IMG/VR virus record: IMGVR_UViG_3300024273_000195
Location: 1 to 24,928 of that record
Direction: 5' to 3' (one strand)
From: a virus
DNA length: 24,928 nt
The translations under genes were made by a program, and so were the position numbers. Below, in pieces: positions 12,743 to 18,231 of the stretch. Numbering within the stretch: the first letter of the stretch is position 1; the number at the start of each line of letters is the position of its first letter. Below the pieces are notes generated by a model. It ran no database searches, was not told the DNA's origin, and was given only the letters and a program-made list of their open reading frames with translations.

Positions 12743-13111
12743 TTACTTTAGTGGTGCAAATGTTGCAACAACTGCTAGTGTAACACCGCTTACTGTTGTT
12801 AGGTTTGGAGTACCAGTACCTTGTGCTTTGAAAAACACAACGTCAGTAGTACCTGATACAAACACTGAACCGTCTGCTGTGCCAACTGCGCTCAAAGTGA
12901 ATGCATCTGGACCGTTGATGTCAGTTCCAGTGCCGTCGCCGCCTGATAGAGTCAACTGTGCATACACTGCTACTAAATCAGCATGTACAATGTCTGTCTT
13001 GCTTGCACTGATGATAAGCTCGCGGCCAACATCGCTTTGTGCATTTGAAAATTTGTTGTAGTTTGCACCTACTGTTGTGCTGCCAACTACTAGTCCTGTT
13101 ACGTCTGCCAT
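12743..13111 (-). CDS. Small beta-rich virion protein, probably abundant
   Basis: 122 residues from ATG 13111. An in-frame ATG at 13141 exists, but 13111 has a near-perfect ribosome site (AAGGAGA, seven bases upstream) and gives the start MADVTGLVVGSTTV. The protein is almost only G, T, S, A and V with alternating strands (LTLSGGDGTGTDINGPDAFT, SVFVSGTTDVVFFK), the profile of a decoration or minor capsid/tail protein with a jelly-roll or Ig-like fold. It has its own terminator, a strong ribosome site and a late-type box upstream, pointing to high late expression. A perfect 8-bp hairpin stands in the leader. No family is assigned. Confidence 0.78.
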   Translation of the reverse strand: MADVTGLVVGSTTVGANYNKFSNAQSDVGRELIISASKTDIVHADLVAVYAQLTLSGGDGTGTDINGPDAFTLSAVGTADGSVFVSGTTDVVFFKAQGTGTPNLTTVSGVTLAVVATFAPLK

Positions 13112-13139
13112 TTTAATTCTCCTTGATCTGTAAATGGTC

Positions 13140-13158
13140 ACTTCACGCTCCGTGAAGT
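13140..13158 (-). promoter_or_regulatory. Perfect 8-bp leader hairpin
   Basis: ACTTCACG, loop GAG, CGTGAAGT on the minus strand, between a CTAAATAC box and the ribosome site of the small virion protein. No T-run follows, so it is not a good terminator; it may protect the message 5' end. Confidence 0.55.
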
Positions 13159-13167
13159 TCTTATATT

Positions 13168-13174
13168 GTATTTA
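13168..13174 (-). promoter_or_regulatory. Late-promoter-like box (CTAAATA)
   Basis: CTAAATACA on the minus strand, 57 bases before the ATG at 13111. Expected start of transcription lies just ahead of the leader hairpin. Confidence 0.5.
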
Positions 13175-13217
13175 GTCTCTGAGACAAAAATATACAATTA
13201 ATGGTGTCAAAACGAGG

Positions 13218-14309
13218 TTAGTTGGGTGTCCAACGATGCCTTGGTACTAACTTGGTTTTGCTGTTTTGTGCAACATAGCCTTCGCCGCCACGTTCTGCGC
13301 CTGTGCTTGCTTTGACATCTGCTGGTGCATCATCTAATTGATCAATGATATGGTTCTTGACTGTCATAATTCTGTTGACCAGTGCAAGGATTGCAGTTAA
13401 TCCGCTGGTGTTGGTTTTATACATATCGTATATTTTAAGTTGCTTTGGCTTGCTGACCTTGCTGGTTTTAATCCAATTAAAGAATCCGTCTGGGTTGATG
13501 TTGTTGATTGCATTTGCCTTAACTTGCTGGTTAACAAATGTATAAATGATGTTCTTTAGATCACTAAGACCTTGCTGCGGTGCCAAGAAGTTGTCAATAA
13601 ATTTACCATTGGATTTTACAAATGTTCTAATGCTGTTGGTTTCTTTTGTATCAACTGTTGGCTGATGACTAACATATGTTTGTCCAAGTGCTACTACATC
13701 GCCGTTGTTTAGTTCTGAAACGTTTTCAATAGGTGTTCCGTTCTTACTACCAAAGCTATCAAACTTGGTGTGGATAGTAACTCCTACTTTGCTTGCAGCA
13801 ATACGCTTGCCCAGTTGGCTGTTTGGATCAACTGTGTAAGTAACCTTGTTGGGAGTGAACTGAATACCATCTTTGGTCTTTGTTTGTGGCTTGCCCGGCT
13901 GATAGATCAAGTCGCCGTATACATATCCTTCGAAGTTTTCCGGTACGCTGCCTTTGATAATATCAAAAATTTGTGCCATGTCTGCTCCGAACTTCTGTCT
14001 CCAGTCTTCACCTTTGCCGCTGCTCTGGATAAAGTTAGAAAGGTCGTCGCCCGAGGTGCTCATGTTGCGGCCCCAGCCGTTCTTGCCTACAAGAACAAAT
14101 GTGCCGTCTGGCTCGCGTCCGTAGTAAATTGTAGGGTTGCCGTCCCATTTGATAGCAACATCACTGCTGTCTGTGCCTAGATTATCAAGAATATCTGCTG
14201 CTTCAATAGCACCACTACTACCGTCAACAAACACTAGGTCCTCTAGGTGCTGATATTCACGGCCTACCTTGGCTGCTTCTGTTAATATTTTAAACTCTTG
14301 ATATCTCAT
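13218..14309 (-). CDS. Ligase-like nucleotidyltransferase candidate (DUF6267-type)
   Basis: 363 residues. Motif I of covalent nucleotidyltransferases (DNA/RNA ligases, capping enzymes) is K-x-D-G; here V-A-I-K54-W-D-G is present in the right strand context. A motif III-like Y-G-D-L-I-Y occurs at 131-136 and a motif IV-like E-G-Y-V at 343-346, followed by T-K-L-V-P-R, which could serve as motif V although the spacing from IV is short. From memory, phage proteins of this general type are grouped in the uncharacterised family DUF6267. I infer an ATP-using ligase or nucleotidyltransferase fold; the substrate cannot be read. It is translationally coupled (ATGA) to the Pol-beta-type protein upstream, so the two probably work together. 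The start MRYQEFKILTEA looks like a virion-protein N-terminus. Confidence 0.6.
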   Translation of the reverse strand: MRYQEFKILTEAAKVGREYQHLEDLVFVDGSSGAIEAADILDNLGTDSSDVAIKWDGNPTIYYGREPDGTFVLVGKNGWGRNMSTSGDDLSNFIQSSGKGEDWRQKFGADMAQIFDIIKGSVPENFEGYVYGDLIYQPGKPQTKTKDGIQFTPNKVTYTVDPNSQLGKRIAASKVGVTIHTKFDSFGSKNGTPIENVSELNNGDVVALGQTYVSHQPTVDTKETNSIRTFVKSNGKFIDNFLAPQQGLSDLKNIIYTFVNQQVKANAINNINPDGFFNWIKTSKVSKPKQLKIYDMYKTNTSGLTAILALVNRIMTVKNHIIDQLDDAPADVKASTGAERGGEGYVAQNSKTKLVPRHRWTPN

Positions 14310-15055
14310 AGTCCGCTCAACTGTTTGATTCTGTTTAGTTCTTGTGATTCTGTTTGGCTAAACTGGGCTGGGTTGTTTGCTTTGAGATCCGTTAGCATCT
14401 GTTGTGCTGCATCTGGTTTCAGTGCTGCCATAATACTTTCCAGTGACCCTAGATCTTTTGCACTTGCATTAGGATTGAGAATACGCTTTGCAATTTCGTC
14501 CAAGTTGTTTGATACTAGTTCGTTTGTATCTCTATTGACCAGGCCCTTATAGGGGCTCCATTTCATGCCCGCTGCTTTTGATAGGTATGCCATGGCAATT
14601 TGCTTGTGTACACCCTTGTATGGCGAGTTTGCTGGAATGTCATGTACATGAAACTTCTGTGCTGCTGCGCCATCATCAACTACCATAATATCAACTTGGT
14701 GTGCATGGTCGCCCATTGGAACTTTTACGTGAACAATTTGTCCTGTTTTGCGTGTTTCAAAGCCTGCTTGTTGGAATAGCTTTTCAAATTCAATTTTAAC
14801 GTTCTTGTTGGCATTCTTGTCTGCTGGATCAATCTTAAAGTATTTCTTCAGTACGCCTGCATCAACAATCATATCCAAGTCGCCGCTGATCTTACCCGGA
14901 ACAGGAGTAGCACCCGATCCAATTGGTAATACCTTTGCACCAGTTTGTCTGGCAACGCTGTTAATCTGTTTCATCATACCAGGAATCATTGTGTGATCAA
15001 AGTTTTTGGTCTGGTCTGGCCAAATATTGCCGCCTTCTTTAATAAGTTTTGTCAT
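14306..15055 (-). CDS. Pol-beta-type nucleotidyltransferase
   Basis: 249 residues. The Pol-beta superfamily signature is visible: G46-S47 in LPIGSGATPV, then S-G-D59-L-D61-M-I-V-D for the metal-binding D-x-D, and a third acidic residue D122 in H-Q-V-D-I-M-V-V. Such enzymes transfer nucleotides to RNA, proteins or small molecules. The C-terminal 100 residues (KGVHKQIAMAYLSKAAGMKW...) are helical and may hold substrate contacts. It overlaps both neighbours by ATGA (with the ligase-like gene below and the 85-residue gene above), forming a three-gene unit. It is not a typical toxin of the MNT type, because no HEPN partner is seen. The exact reaction is unknown. Confidence 0.75.
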   Translation of the reverse strand: MTKLIKEGGNIWPDQTKNFDHTMIPGMMKQINSVARQTGAKVLPIGSGATPVPGKISGDLDMIVDAGVLKKYFKIDPADKNANKNVKIEFEKLFQQAGFETRKTGQIVHVKVPMGDHAHQVDIMVVDDGAAAQKFHVHDIPANSPYKGVHKQIAMAYLSKAAGMKWSPYKGLVNRDTNELVSNNLDEIAKRILNPNASAKDLGSLESIMAALKPDAAQQMLTDLKANNPAQFSQTESQELNRIKQLSGL

Positions 15056-15309
15056 TGTTGCTTTTTACTTTCGATTACTTTGTCTACGCCAGCTTTAAAT
15101 TTACGTGGATTGTTATTCTTAATTGCATTAAGGAAACGTCTTTCAAGGTCGATAGCAACATCGCCTTCGTAGGTTTCGTGTATCCTGGTTAACAAATTAA
15201 TTGCACTTTCAATTATGTTGTTGCCAGTTGTTTGAATGAACTCCTCACTATGAGATTTACGACCGATCGTACTAAGTTCTTCTAAAATTCCGCGTGTTCG
15301 TTTTTTCAT
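15052..15309 (-). CDS. Conserved small phage protein
   Basis: 85 residues, helical and basic (MKKRTRGILEELSTIGRKSH, NIIESAINLLTRIHETYE, ERRFLNAIKNNNPRKFKAGV). The pattern of two or three amphipathic helices with a basic face suggests a protein or nucleic-acid binding role. This kind of protein recurs in marine T4-like phages without a known function. ATG 15309 has GAGGAAG eight bases upstream and a CTAAATAC box 20 bases upstream. It overlaps the Pol-beta-type gene by ATGA, so it is the first gene of the nucleotidyltransferase unit and may regulate or scaffold it. Confidence 0.75.
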   Translation of the reverse strand: MKKRTRGILEELSTIGRKSHSEEFIQTTGNNIIESAINLLTRIHETYEGDVAIDLERRFLNAIKNNNPRKFKAGVDKVIESKKQQ

Positions 15310-15321
15310 AGTAATACTTCC

Positions 15322-15396
15322 TCACACGTATTTAGTTTTTATCTTGCTCGCATTAAAAAAAAACAACAAGCCGTATCCAGCAATAGTTAATTTCAT
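15322..15396 (-). CDS. 24-residue ORF, possible gene remnant
   Basis: ATG 15396 with AGGAG seven bases upstream, encoding MKLTIAGYGLLFFFNASKIK and four more residues, then TGA at 15324-15322. M-K-L-T-I-A-G-Y-G resembles the first strand and glycine turn of Rossmann-fold UDP-sugar dehydrogenases, and nine T follow directly, so it may be the broken start of such a gene. Alternatively it is a leader peptide. It sits immediately after a sigma70-type promoter and its end overlaps the late box of the next gene. Low certainty. Confidence 0.35.
   Translation of the reverse strand: MKLTIAGYGLLFFFNASKIKTKYV
15329..15335 (-). promoter_or_regulatory. Late-promoter-like box (CTAAATA)
   Basis: CTAAATACG on the minus strand, 20 bases before the ATG at 15309 of the nucleotidyltransferase operon. 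Confidence 0.5.
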
Positions 15397-15401
15397 AAAG
15401 G

Positions 15402-15432
15402 TACTCCTATGCTATTTTATAACATAGGAGTA
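15402..15432. repeat. Perfect 10-bp inverted repeat around a -10 box
   Basis: TACTCCTATG (15402-15411) and CATAGGAGTA (15423-15432), 11-base spacer. It contains the 23-base element CCTATG-N11-CATAGG (15406-15428). On the minus strand the first arm lies in the promoter spacer, the -10 in the loop and the second arm at the expected transcription start, where it also supplies the AGGAG ribosome site. Confidence 0.7.
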
Positions 15433-15444
15433 TTTGTTGGTCAA
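15416..15444 (-). promoter_or_regulatory. Sigma70-type promoter upstream of the nucleotidyltransferase operon
   Basis: TTGACC (15444-15439), 17 bases, TATAAA (15421-15416), with TGT before the -10. It starts just after the pstS stop codon and reads into the 24-codon ORF and then the 15052-15309 gene. Confidence 0.7.
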
Positions 15445-15448
15445 GTAA

Positions 15449-16432
15449 TTATTTTAGATCAGCAACCATTGCTTGTGTTGCTGCTAGTTCTGGATCACTA
15501 ACAAGACCGTATGTTGCTAGTGGACTGTCTGGACCTACCATATCGTCACTTACAAAGAATTCAACATATTCACGCATACCAGGAATAACATCCAAGTGAG
15601 CGTTCTTTACGTAAAAGTAAAGTGGACGACTGATTGGGTATTCACCACTGGCAATAGTCTCTGTTGATGGTGTTACACCGTTGATGTCTGCTGCGTAGAG
15701 TTTATCTCTGTTGTTCATTAAGAAAGACAACCCAAACACACCTATCGCATCTGGGTTTGACGCTAAACGGTTTAGTGTTTCTGTATAGTCGCCGTCAATG
15801 TCAACGCTTACGCTATCTTTACGAACTTCCATACAAGCTGATTCTGCTAGTTTCTTATCATCGGCATTTTGTTTTAGGAAGTAGTCATACGAACCAACTG
15901 CTTTACAACCTTCTAACATAACTTTAACATCAAACACTTCGCGTGTTCCGTGCTTGGTGCCTGGAACAAATACTTGAATCGCTTTGTTTGGAAGTGAAGC
16001 ATCAACTTCATTCCAATTTTTAACTGTACTGTTTGCACTTAACGCAACATAAACGTGTTGAGGTGTTAGGTTAGCAAATCCAGCGTTGCTTAGATTAGCA
16101 GCAAATACAATGCCATCATACCCAATACGAACTTCAGTTACAGGGCCTACAACTGCTTCACAGCGTTCCCATTCGTCTGCTTTCATTTTACTTGAACTGT
16201 TGGCAATATCAATTGTGTTCTCGCCAGTGCCTTCGCATAGACGCTTGCGTCCTGAACCCGAGCCACCACCTTCTACTACTGGTGTTGGAAAATCAAAGTT
16301 TTCTCCAAACGCTTCTGCTACTATTGTAGCGTATGGAAGCACTGTTGAACTTCCTGAAATTGCAATACCGTCACGAGCAAACGCTGTTGTGGCTGTTAGG
16401 GCTACTACTGTAGCCATTATTAAAGTTTTCAT
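15449..16432 (-). CDS. pstS: Periplasmic phosphate-binding protein PstS
   Basis: 327 residues from ATG 16432, chosen because MKTLIMATVVALTATTAFA is a clean signal peptide with an AFA cleavage site and AAAGGAAAG lies upstream; an ATG at 16459 would add nine charged residues in front of it. Phosphate-site motifs are visible: ISGSSTVLP just after the signal, EGGGSGSGRKR, and DIANSSSKMK. These are the loops that hold phosphate in PstS-type receptors. Four cysteines could form two disulfides in the periplasm. Cyanophages and other marine phages carry pstS to keep host phosphate import active during infection. No pstA, pstB or pstC is seen, so it must work with the host transporter. A candidate Pho box lies upstream. 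Confidence 0.93.
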   Translation of the reverse strand: MKTLIMATVVALTATTAFARDGIAISGSSTVLPYATIVAEAFGENFDFPTPVVEGGGSGSGRKRLCEGTGENTIDIANSSSKMKADEWERCEAVVGPVTEVRIGYDGIVFAANLSNAGFANLTPQHVYVALSANSTVKNWNEVDASLPNKAIQVFVPGTKHGTREVFDVKVMLEGCKAVGSYDYFLKQNADDKKLAESACMEVRKDSVSVDIDGDYTETLNRLASNPDAIGVFGLSFLMNNRDKLYAADINGVTPSTETIASGEYPISRPLYFYVKNAHLDVIPGMREYVEFFVSDDMVGPDSPLATYGLVSDPELAATQAMVADLK

Positions 16433-16729
16433 ATATCTTTCCTTTTCATTTTCATACAAATAAAGGACACCGTCTACACTGTGTGAGTTGTGTGTGTTTG
16501 TGTGTGTCTCTTTACTTATTCTTTATAGTAGCATATAATTGTAACAGAATTATAACAAACTTTGCGTTCTTTAAAATATTTCTAGCCTGCGTTGTTCTAG
16601 CACAGTTGCATAAAACGCTGAGACGGTATGCAAAAAACGCAGTTGTTCTTTGGTCAAAACTAGTGTAAATATATAGACAATGCTGCAACACAGCATTATC
16701 ACACATATACATATACAAGGAAATATAAA
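16433..16729. promoter_or_regulatory. Divergent regulatory region between pstS and the DUF1127 operon
   Basis: About 300 bases without a convincing gene. Seen here: a CA-rich pstS leader (16465-16512), a candidate Pho box (16540-16557), a 6-bp inverted repeat TTGCAT/ATGCAA (about 16607-16633), two AAAACGC direct repeats nearby, and a perfect 7-bp hairpin AATGCTG/CAGCATT (16679-16697) in the leader of the plus-strand operon. An antisense frame at 16512-16799 exists but has no protein-like composition. Confidence 0.6.
16540..16557 (-). promoter_or_regulatory. Candidate Pho box upstream of pstS
   Basis: Minus-strand direct repeat TGTTATA-ATTC-TGTTACA: 7-base units every 11 bases, the geometry of PhoB sites (consensus CTGTCAT-type units). 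A TATAAA-like -10 follows 12 bases downstream and the pstS ATG is 108 bases away. The units have T where the consensus has C, so binding strength is uncertain. Confidence 0.5.
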
Positions 16730-16927
16730 ATGACAACGTCGACACTGAACACATACTACTGCGCATTCTGTGCAGCAGTCTCAAAATCTGCAAAAGCAAC
16801 CTTCACTAAGTTTATGGCAGCGACTGAAACAATCGGCACTGCAAGAGCTGCTACCGAACTAGCTCGTCTAGGATACCACAAAGAAGCCAAAGCACTTATG
16901 CTGGGCAAGAATGTGGAGGACATCTAA
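16730..16927 (+). CDS. Small Cys-motif protein, paired with a DUF1127 protein
   Basis: 65 residues. N-terminal Y-C11-A-F-C14, a helical middle, and a C-terminal stretch ARAATELARLGYHKEAKALM that resembles short alphaproteobacterial host proteins often encoded with DUF1127 genes. The N-terminus (TYYCAFC) is like that of the next protein (TYCAMC), so the two may be paralogs that diverged at the C-terminus. AAGGAA lies eight bases before the ATG and a 7-bp hairpin stands in the leader. The stop overlaps the next start by one base (TAATG). This is the first gene of a plus-strand operon facing away from pstS. Function unknown; transfer from the host is likely. Confidence 0.75.
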   Translation: MTTSTLNTYYCAFCAAVSKSAKATFTKFMAATETIGTARAATELARLGYHKEAKALMLGKNVEDI

Positions 16928-17154
16928 TGAATACCCTAACAGCAACATATTGCGCCATGTGCGAAAAAATTGCATCGGCATTTCGTGCTATTAGACTTGA
17001 AATGTTTGAACAAACTGCATTTGATCCTCGATTCAACAAAGCAACTTACAACGAACTATCCGGTTTGTCTGACTACGAGCTACGCGACATTGGTATTACA
17101 CGCGGTGACATCATGCACCTATCAATGGGCGGAGAGGTCCACAGAGGTCGCTAA
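16927..17154 (+). CDS. DUF1127 (YjiS-like) small protein
   Basis: 75 residues. The DUF1127 core is at 44-62 (LSGLSDYELRDIGITRGDI), matching the family pattern L-x-x-L-S-D-x-E-L-x-D-I-G-x-x-R-G-D-I. N-terminal Y-C9-A-M-C12 is shared with the preceding protein. DUF1127 proteins are abundant in alphaproteobacteria; in Agrobacterium they have been linked to phosphate and carbon metabolism, and in Rhodobacter one acts with RNA. A strong GGAGG ribosome site lies seven bases upstream, inside the previous gene, and the starts overlap by TAATG on both sides. Position opposite pstS supports a link to phosphate control; this is inference. Confidence 0.88.
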   Translation: MNTLTATYCAMCEKIASAFRAIRLEMFEQTAFDPRFNKATYNELSGLSDYELRDIGITRGDIMHLSMGGEVHRGR

Positions 17155-17333
17155 TGGATTTATTTGATAAGTTTTTGAAACTGCTTGTATCCAACAGCAG
17201 AAAACAATACCGAGCAGATTTACAGCGCTGGGCGCAGGTTGAGTACTCTAAGGAGTGGCAATGGGCGTATCAGTTTATGCTGGACAATCCTGGAATTATT
17301 CCTAATCATACTGGAATAACAGTTGACAAATAA
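17154..17333 (+). CDS. Small hypothetical protein (59 residues)
   Basis: 59 residues starting MDLFDKFLKLLVSNSRKQYR and ending NHTGITVDK. Start overlaps the DUF1127 stop by one base (TAATG), the same junction as between the first two genes, which supports it as the third gene of the operon. An amphipathic first helix is followed by a tryptophan-rich segment (LQRWAQVEYSKEWQWAYQFM). No membrane segment is convincing. The next gene's -35 box lies in its last codons. No family recognised. Confidence 0.72.
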   Translation: MDLFDKFLKLLVSNSRKQYRADLQRWAQVEYSKEWQWAYQFMLDNPGIIPNHTGITVDK

Positions 17334-17351
17334 TAAATAGAATGTTATATT
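17323..17351 (+). promoter_or_regulatory. Sigma70-type promoter, with late-like box in its spacer
   Basis: TTGACA (17323-17328), 17 bases, TATATT (17346-17351), TGT before the -10. The spacer contains ATAAATA (17333-17339), a late-type box, and TGTTAT-ATTA-ATAACA (17343-17358) forms an inverted repeat over the -10. It reads into the 17382-17681 gene. Confidence 0.7.
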
Positions 17352-17381
17352 AATAACATACACACACATAGGAGAACTAAA

Positions 17382-17681
17382 ATGAACGATATGACAAAAC
17401 AATTTGAACAAATGGCCGAGATGTTTAAATCGGCAATGCCACAAGTAAAAGCAAATAAGAACGGTTACGAGATTCGTACTAAGGTTCTAGAGTTTGCTCA
17501 AGGTCAAGTTTGGCAGGATTATCACGCCAAGTTTGCTGGGTACGAAATGGCTGTTACCAAAGATGGTGACAATGTAGTTACTACAGTTGAAATGCCTAAT
17601 GTACCCGGGGCTGAGGCTGTACTAGAAACTGCTCAAAAGTTTTACGACTTTGTAAGCGGTACTACTACTAAAAATAAATAA
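17382..17681 (+). CDS. Conserved phage protein, unknown function
   Basis: 99 residues. A methionine-rich helical start (MNDMTKQFEQMAEMFKSAMP) recalls the N-terminus of phasins, but the remainder (NGYEIRTKVLEFAQGQVWQD, YHAKFAGYEMAVTKDGDNVV, then TTVEMPNVPGAEAVLETAQK) is a separate alpha/beta unit I know only as a recurrent protein of unknown function in marine T4-like phages. AGGAG eight bases before the ATG plus a good sigma70-type promoter suggest strong early expression. It ends just before a two-way terminator region. Confidence 0.75.
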   Translation: MNDMTKQFEQMAEMFKSAMPQVKANKNGYEIRTKVLEFAQGQVWQDYHAKFAGYEMAVTKDGDNVVTTVEMPNVPGAEAVLETAQKFYDFVSGTTTKNK

Positions 17682-17698
17682 TATACTAATTTAATTAA

Positions 17699-17716
17699 TC
17701 CGGGGCATAGCCCTTT
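17699..17716 (+). terminator. Weak plus-strand hairpin after the 17382-17681 gene
   Basis: GGGGC, loop ATA, GCCCT, followed by TTTATA. Short stem and interrupted T-run, so only a modest terminator. Confidence 0.4.
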
Positions 17717-17728
17717 ATAGTAAGTAAT

Positions 17729-17762
17729 AAAAAAGCCTCAGTTAGTTTTATACTAGCTGGGG
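17729..17762 (-). terminator. Rho-independent terminator ending the tail-fibre operon
   Basis: Minus strand CCCCAGCTAGT, five-base loop, ACTAACTGAGG (two G-U pairs), then C and six T. It lies 22 bases after the 17784-18227 gene and also faces the plus-strand gene from the other side. Confidence 0.85.
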
Positions 17763-17783
17763 TGAATCTTTATTTACTACCTC

Positions 17784-18227
17784 TTAGTTGTTGAGAGTTA
17801 TCGCAAATGTGTCAAGAACAGCATTTCCGTCCGAAGAGTTTGTTACGGTTGCGCTACTGTCGCGTGTGTCCCCGCCGATTGCCCTGAATTCAACAGTGTC
17901 GCCACTAACGACAGTAAACGTAAAACTTCCTGGGGACGAAACAGCGGAACCTACGGCAGAACCGTTAACAATCGCTTGCAGTGTATAATTGTTTCTGTCT
18001 CTCGTGAAGGTAGCTTCCAAAGTAATGGTGACGTTGATCCCAGTTATTGTCTGTATGTTTGTCGTGGCGTTGCCCGCGGCTGTAACTAGGTTGTTCCAAT
18101 TCACTGCGTCGGGCGTAAAATCATCGGGCGCCGCGGCGTACGGGTATATCTGCTCTGTTCCATAGTAGGCTTTAACCACTTCAGTTGATCCTAAGTATAT
18201 GGCGTCCGATGTGTTCAACGCTGGCAT
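17784..18227 (-). CDS. Tail-fibre-associated virion protein
   Basis: 147 residues. It starts DAIYLGSTEVVKAYYGTEQI, a short signature often found at the N-terminus of marine phage tail proteins where L-G-S-x-x-V followed by Y-x-G-x-x-x-I-Y-P recurs. The remainder is a beta-sandwich-like domain rich in T, V, N and G (VNGSAVGSAVSSPGSFTFTV, then GDTVEFRAIGGDTRDSSATV), comparable to Ig-like virion domains. AGGATAAC seven bases before the ATG. It is the last gene of the fibre block, four bases after the 347-residue fibre gene, and a strong terminator follows. Probably a small fibre or adhesin tip. Confidence 0.75.
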   Translation of the reverse strand: MPALNTSDAIYLGSTEVVKAYYGTEQIYPYAAAPDDFTPDAVNWNNLVTAAGNATTNIQTITGINVTITLEATFTRDRNNYTLQAIVNGSAVGSAVSSPGSFTFTVVSGDTVEFRAIGGDTRDSSATVTNSSDGNAVLDTFAITLNN

Positions 18228-18231
18228 AGTG

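Noticed and set aside
13140-13158. Leader hairpin as a terminator
   Set aside because: No T-run on either strand directly after the stem, and it stands between a late box and a strong ribosome site.
14306-15309. MNT/HEPN toxin-antitoxin reading of the Pol-beta-type gene
   Set aside because: The protein is longer than MNT antitoxins, and neither neighbour shows the HEPN R-x4-6-H motif.
16512-16799. 95-codon minus-strand frame across the pstS-DUF1127 intergenic region
   Set aside because: It runs over the Pho-box-like repeat, the leader hairpin and the start of the plus-strand operon, has no ribosome site, and reads as low-quality Cys/Leu/Tyr-rich sequence.
17382-17681. Phasin (PHB granule protein)
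   Set aside because: Only the first ~20 residues look phasin-like; the rest is a different alpha/beta unit.
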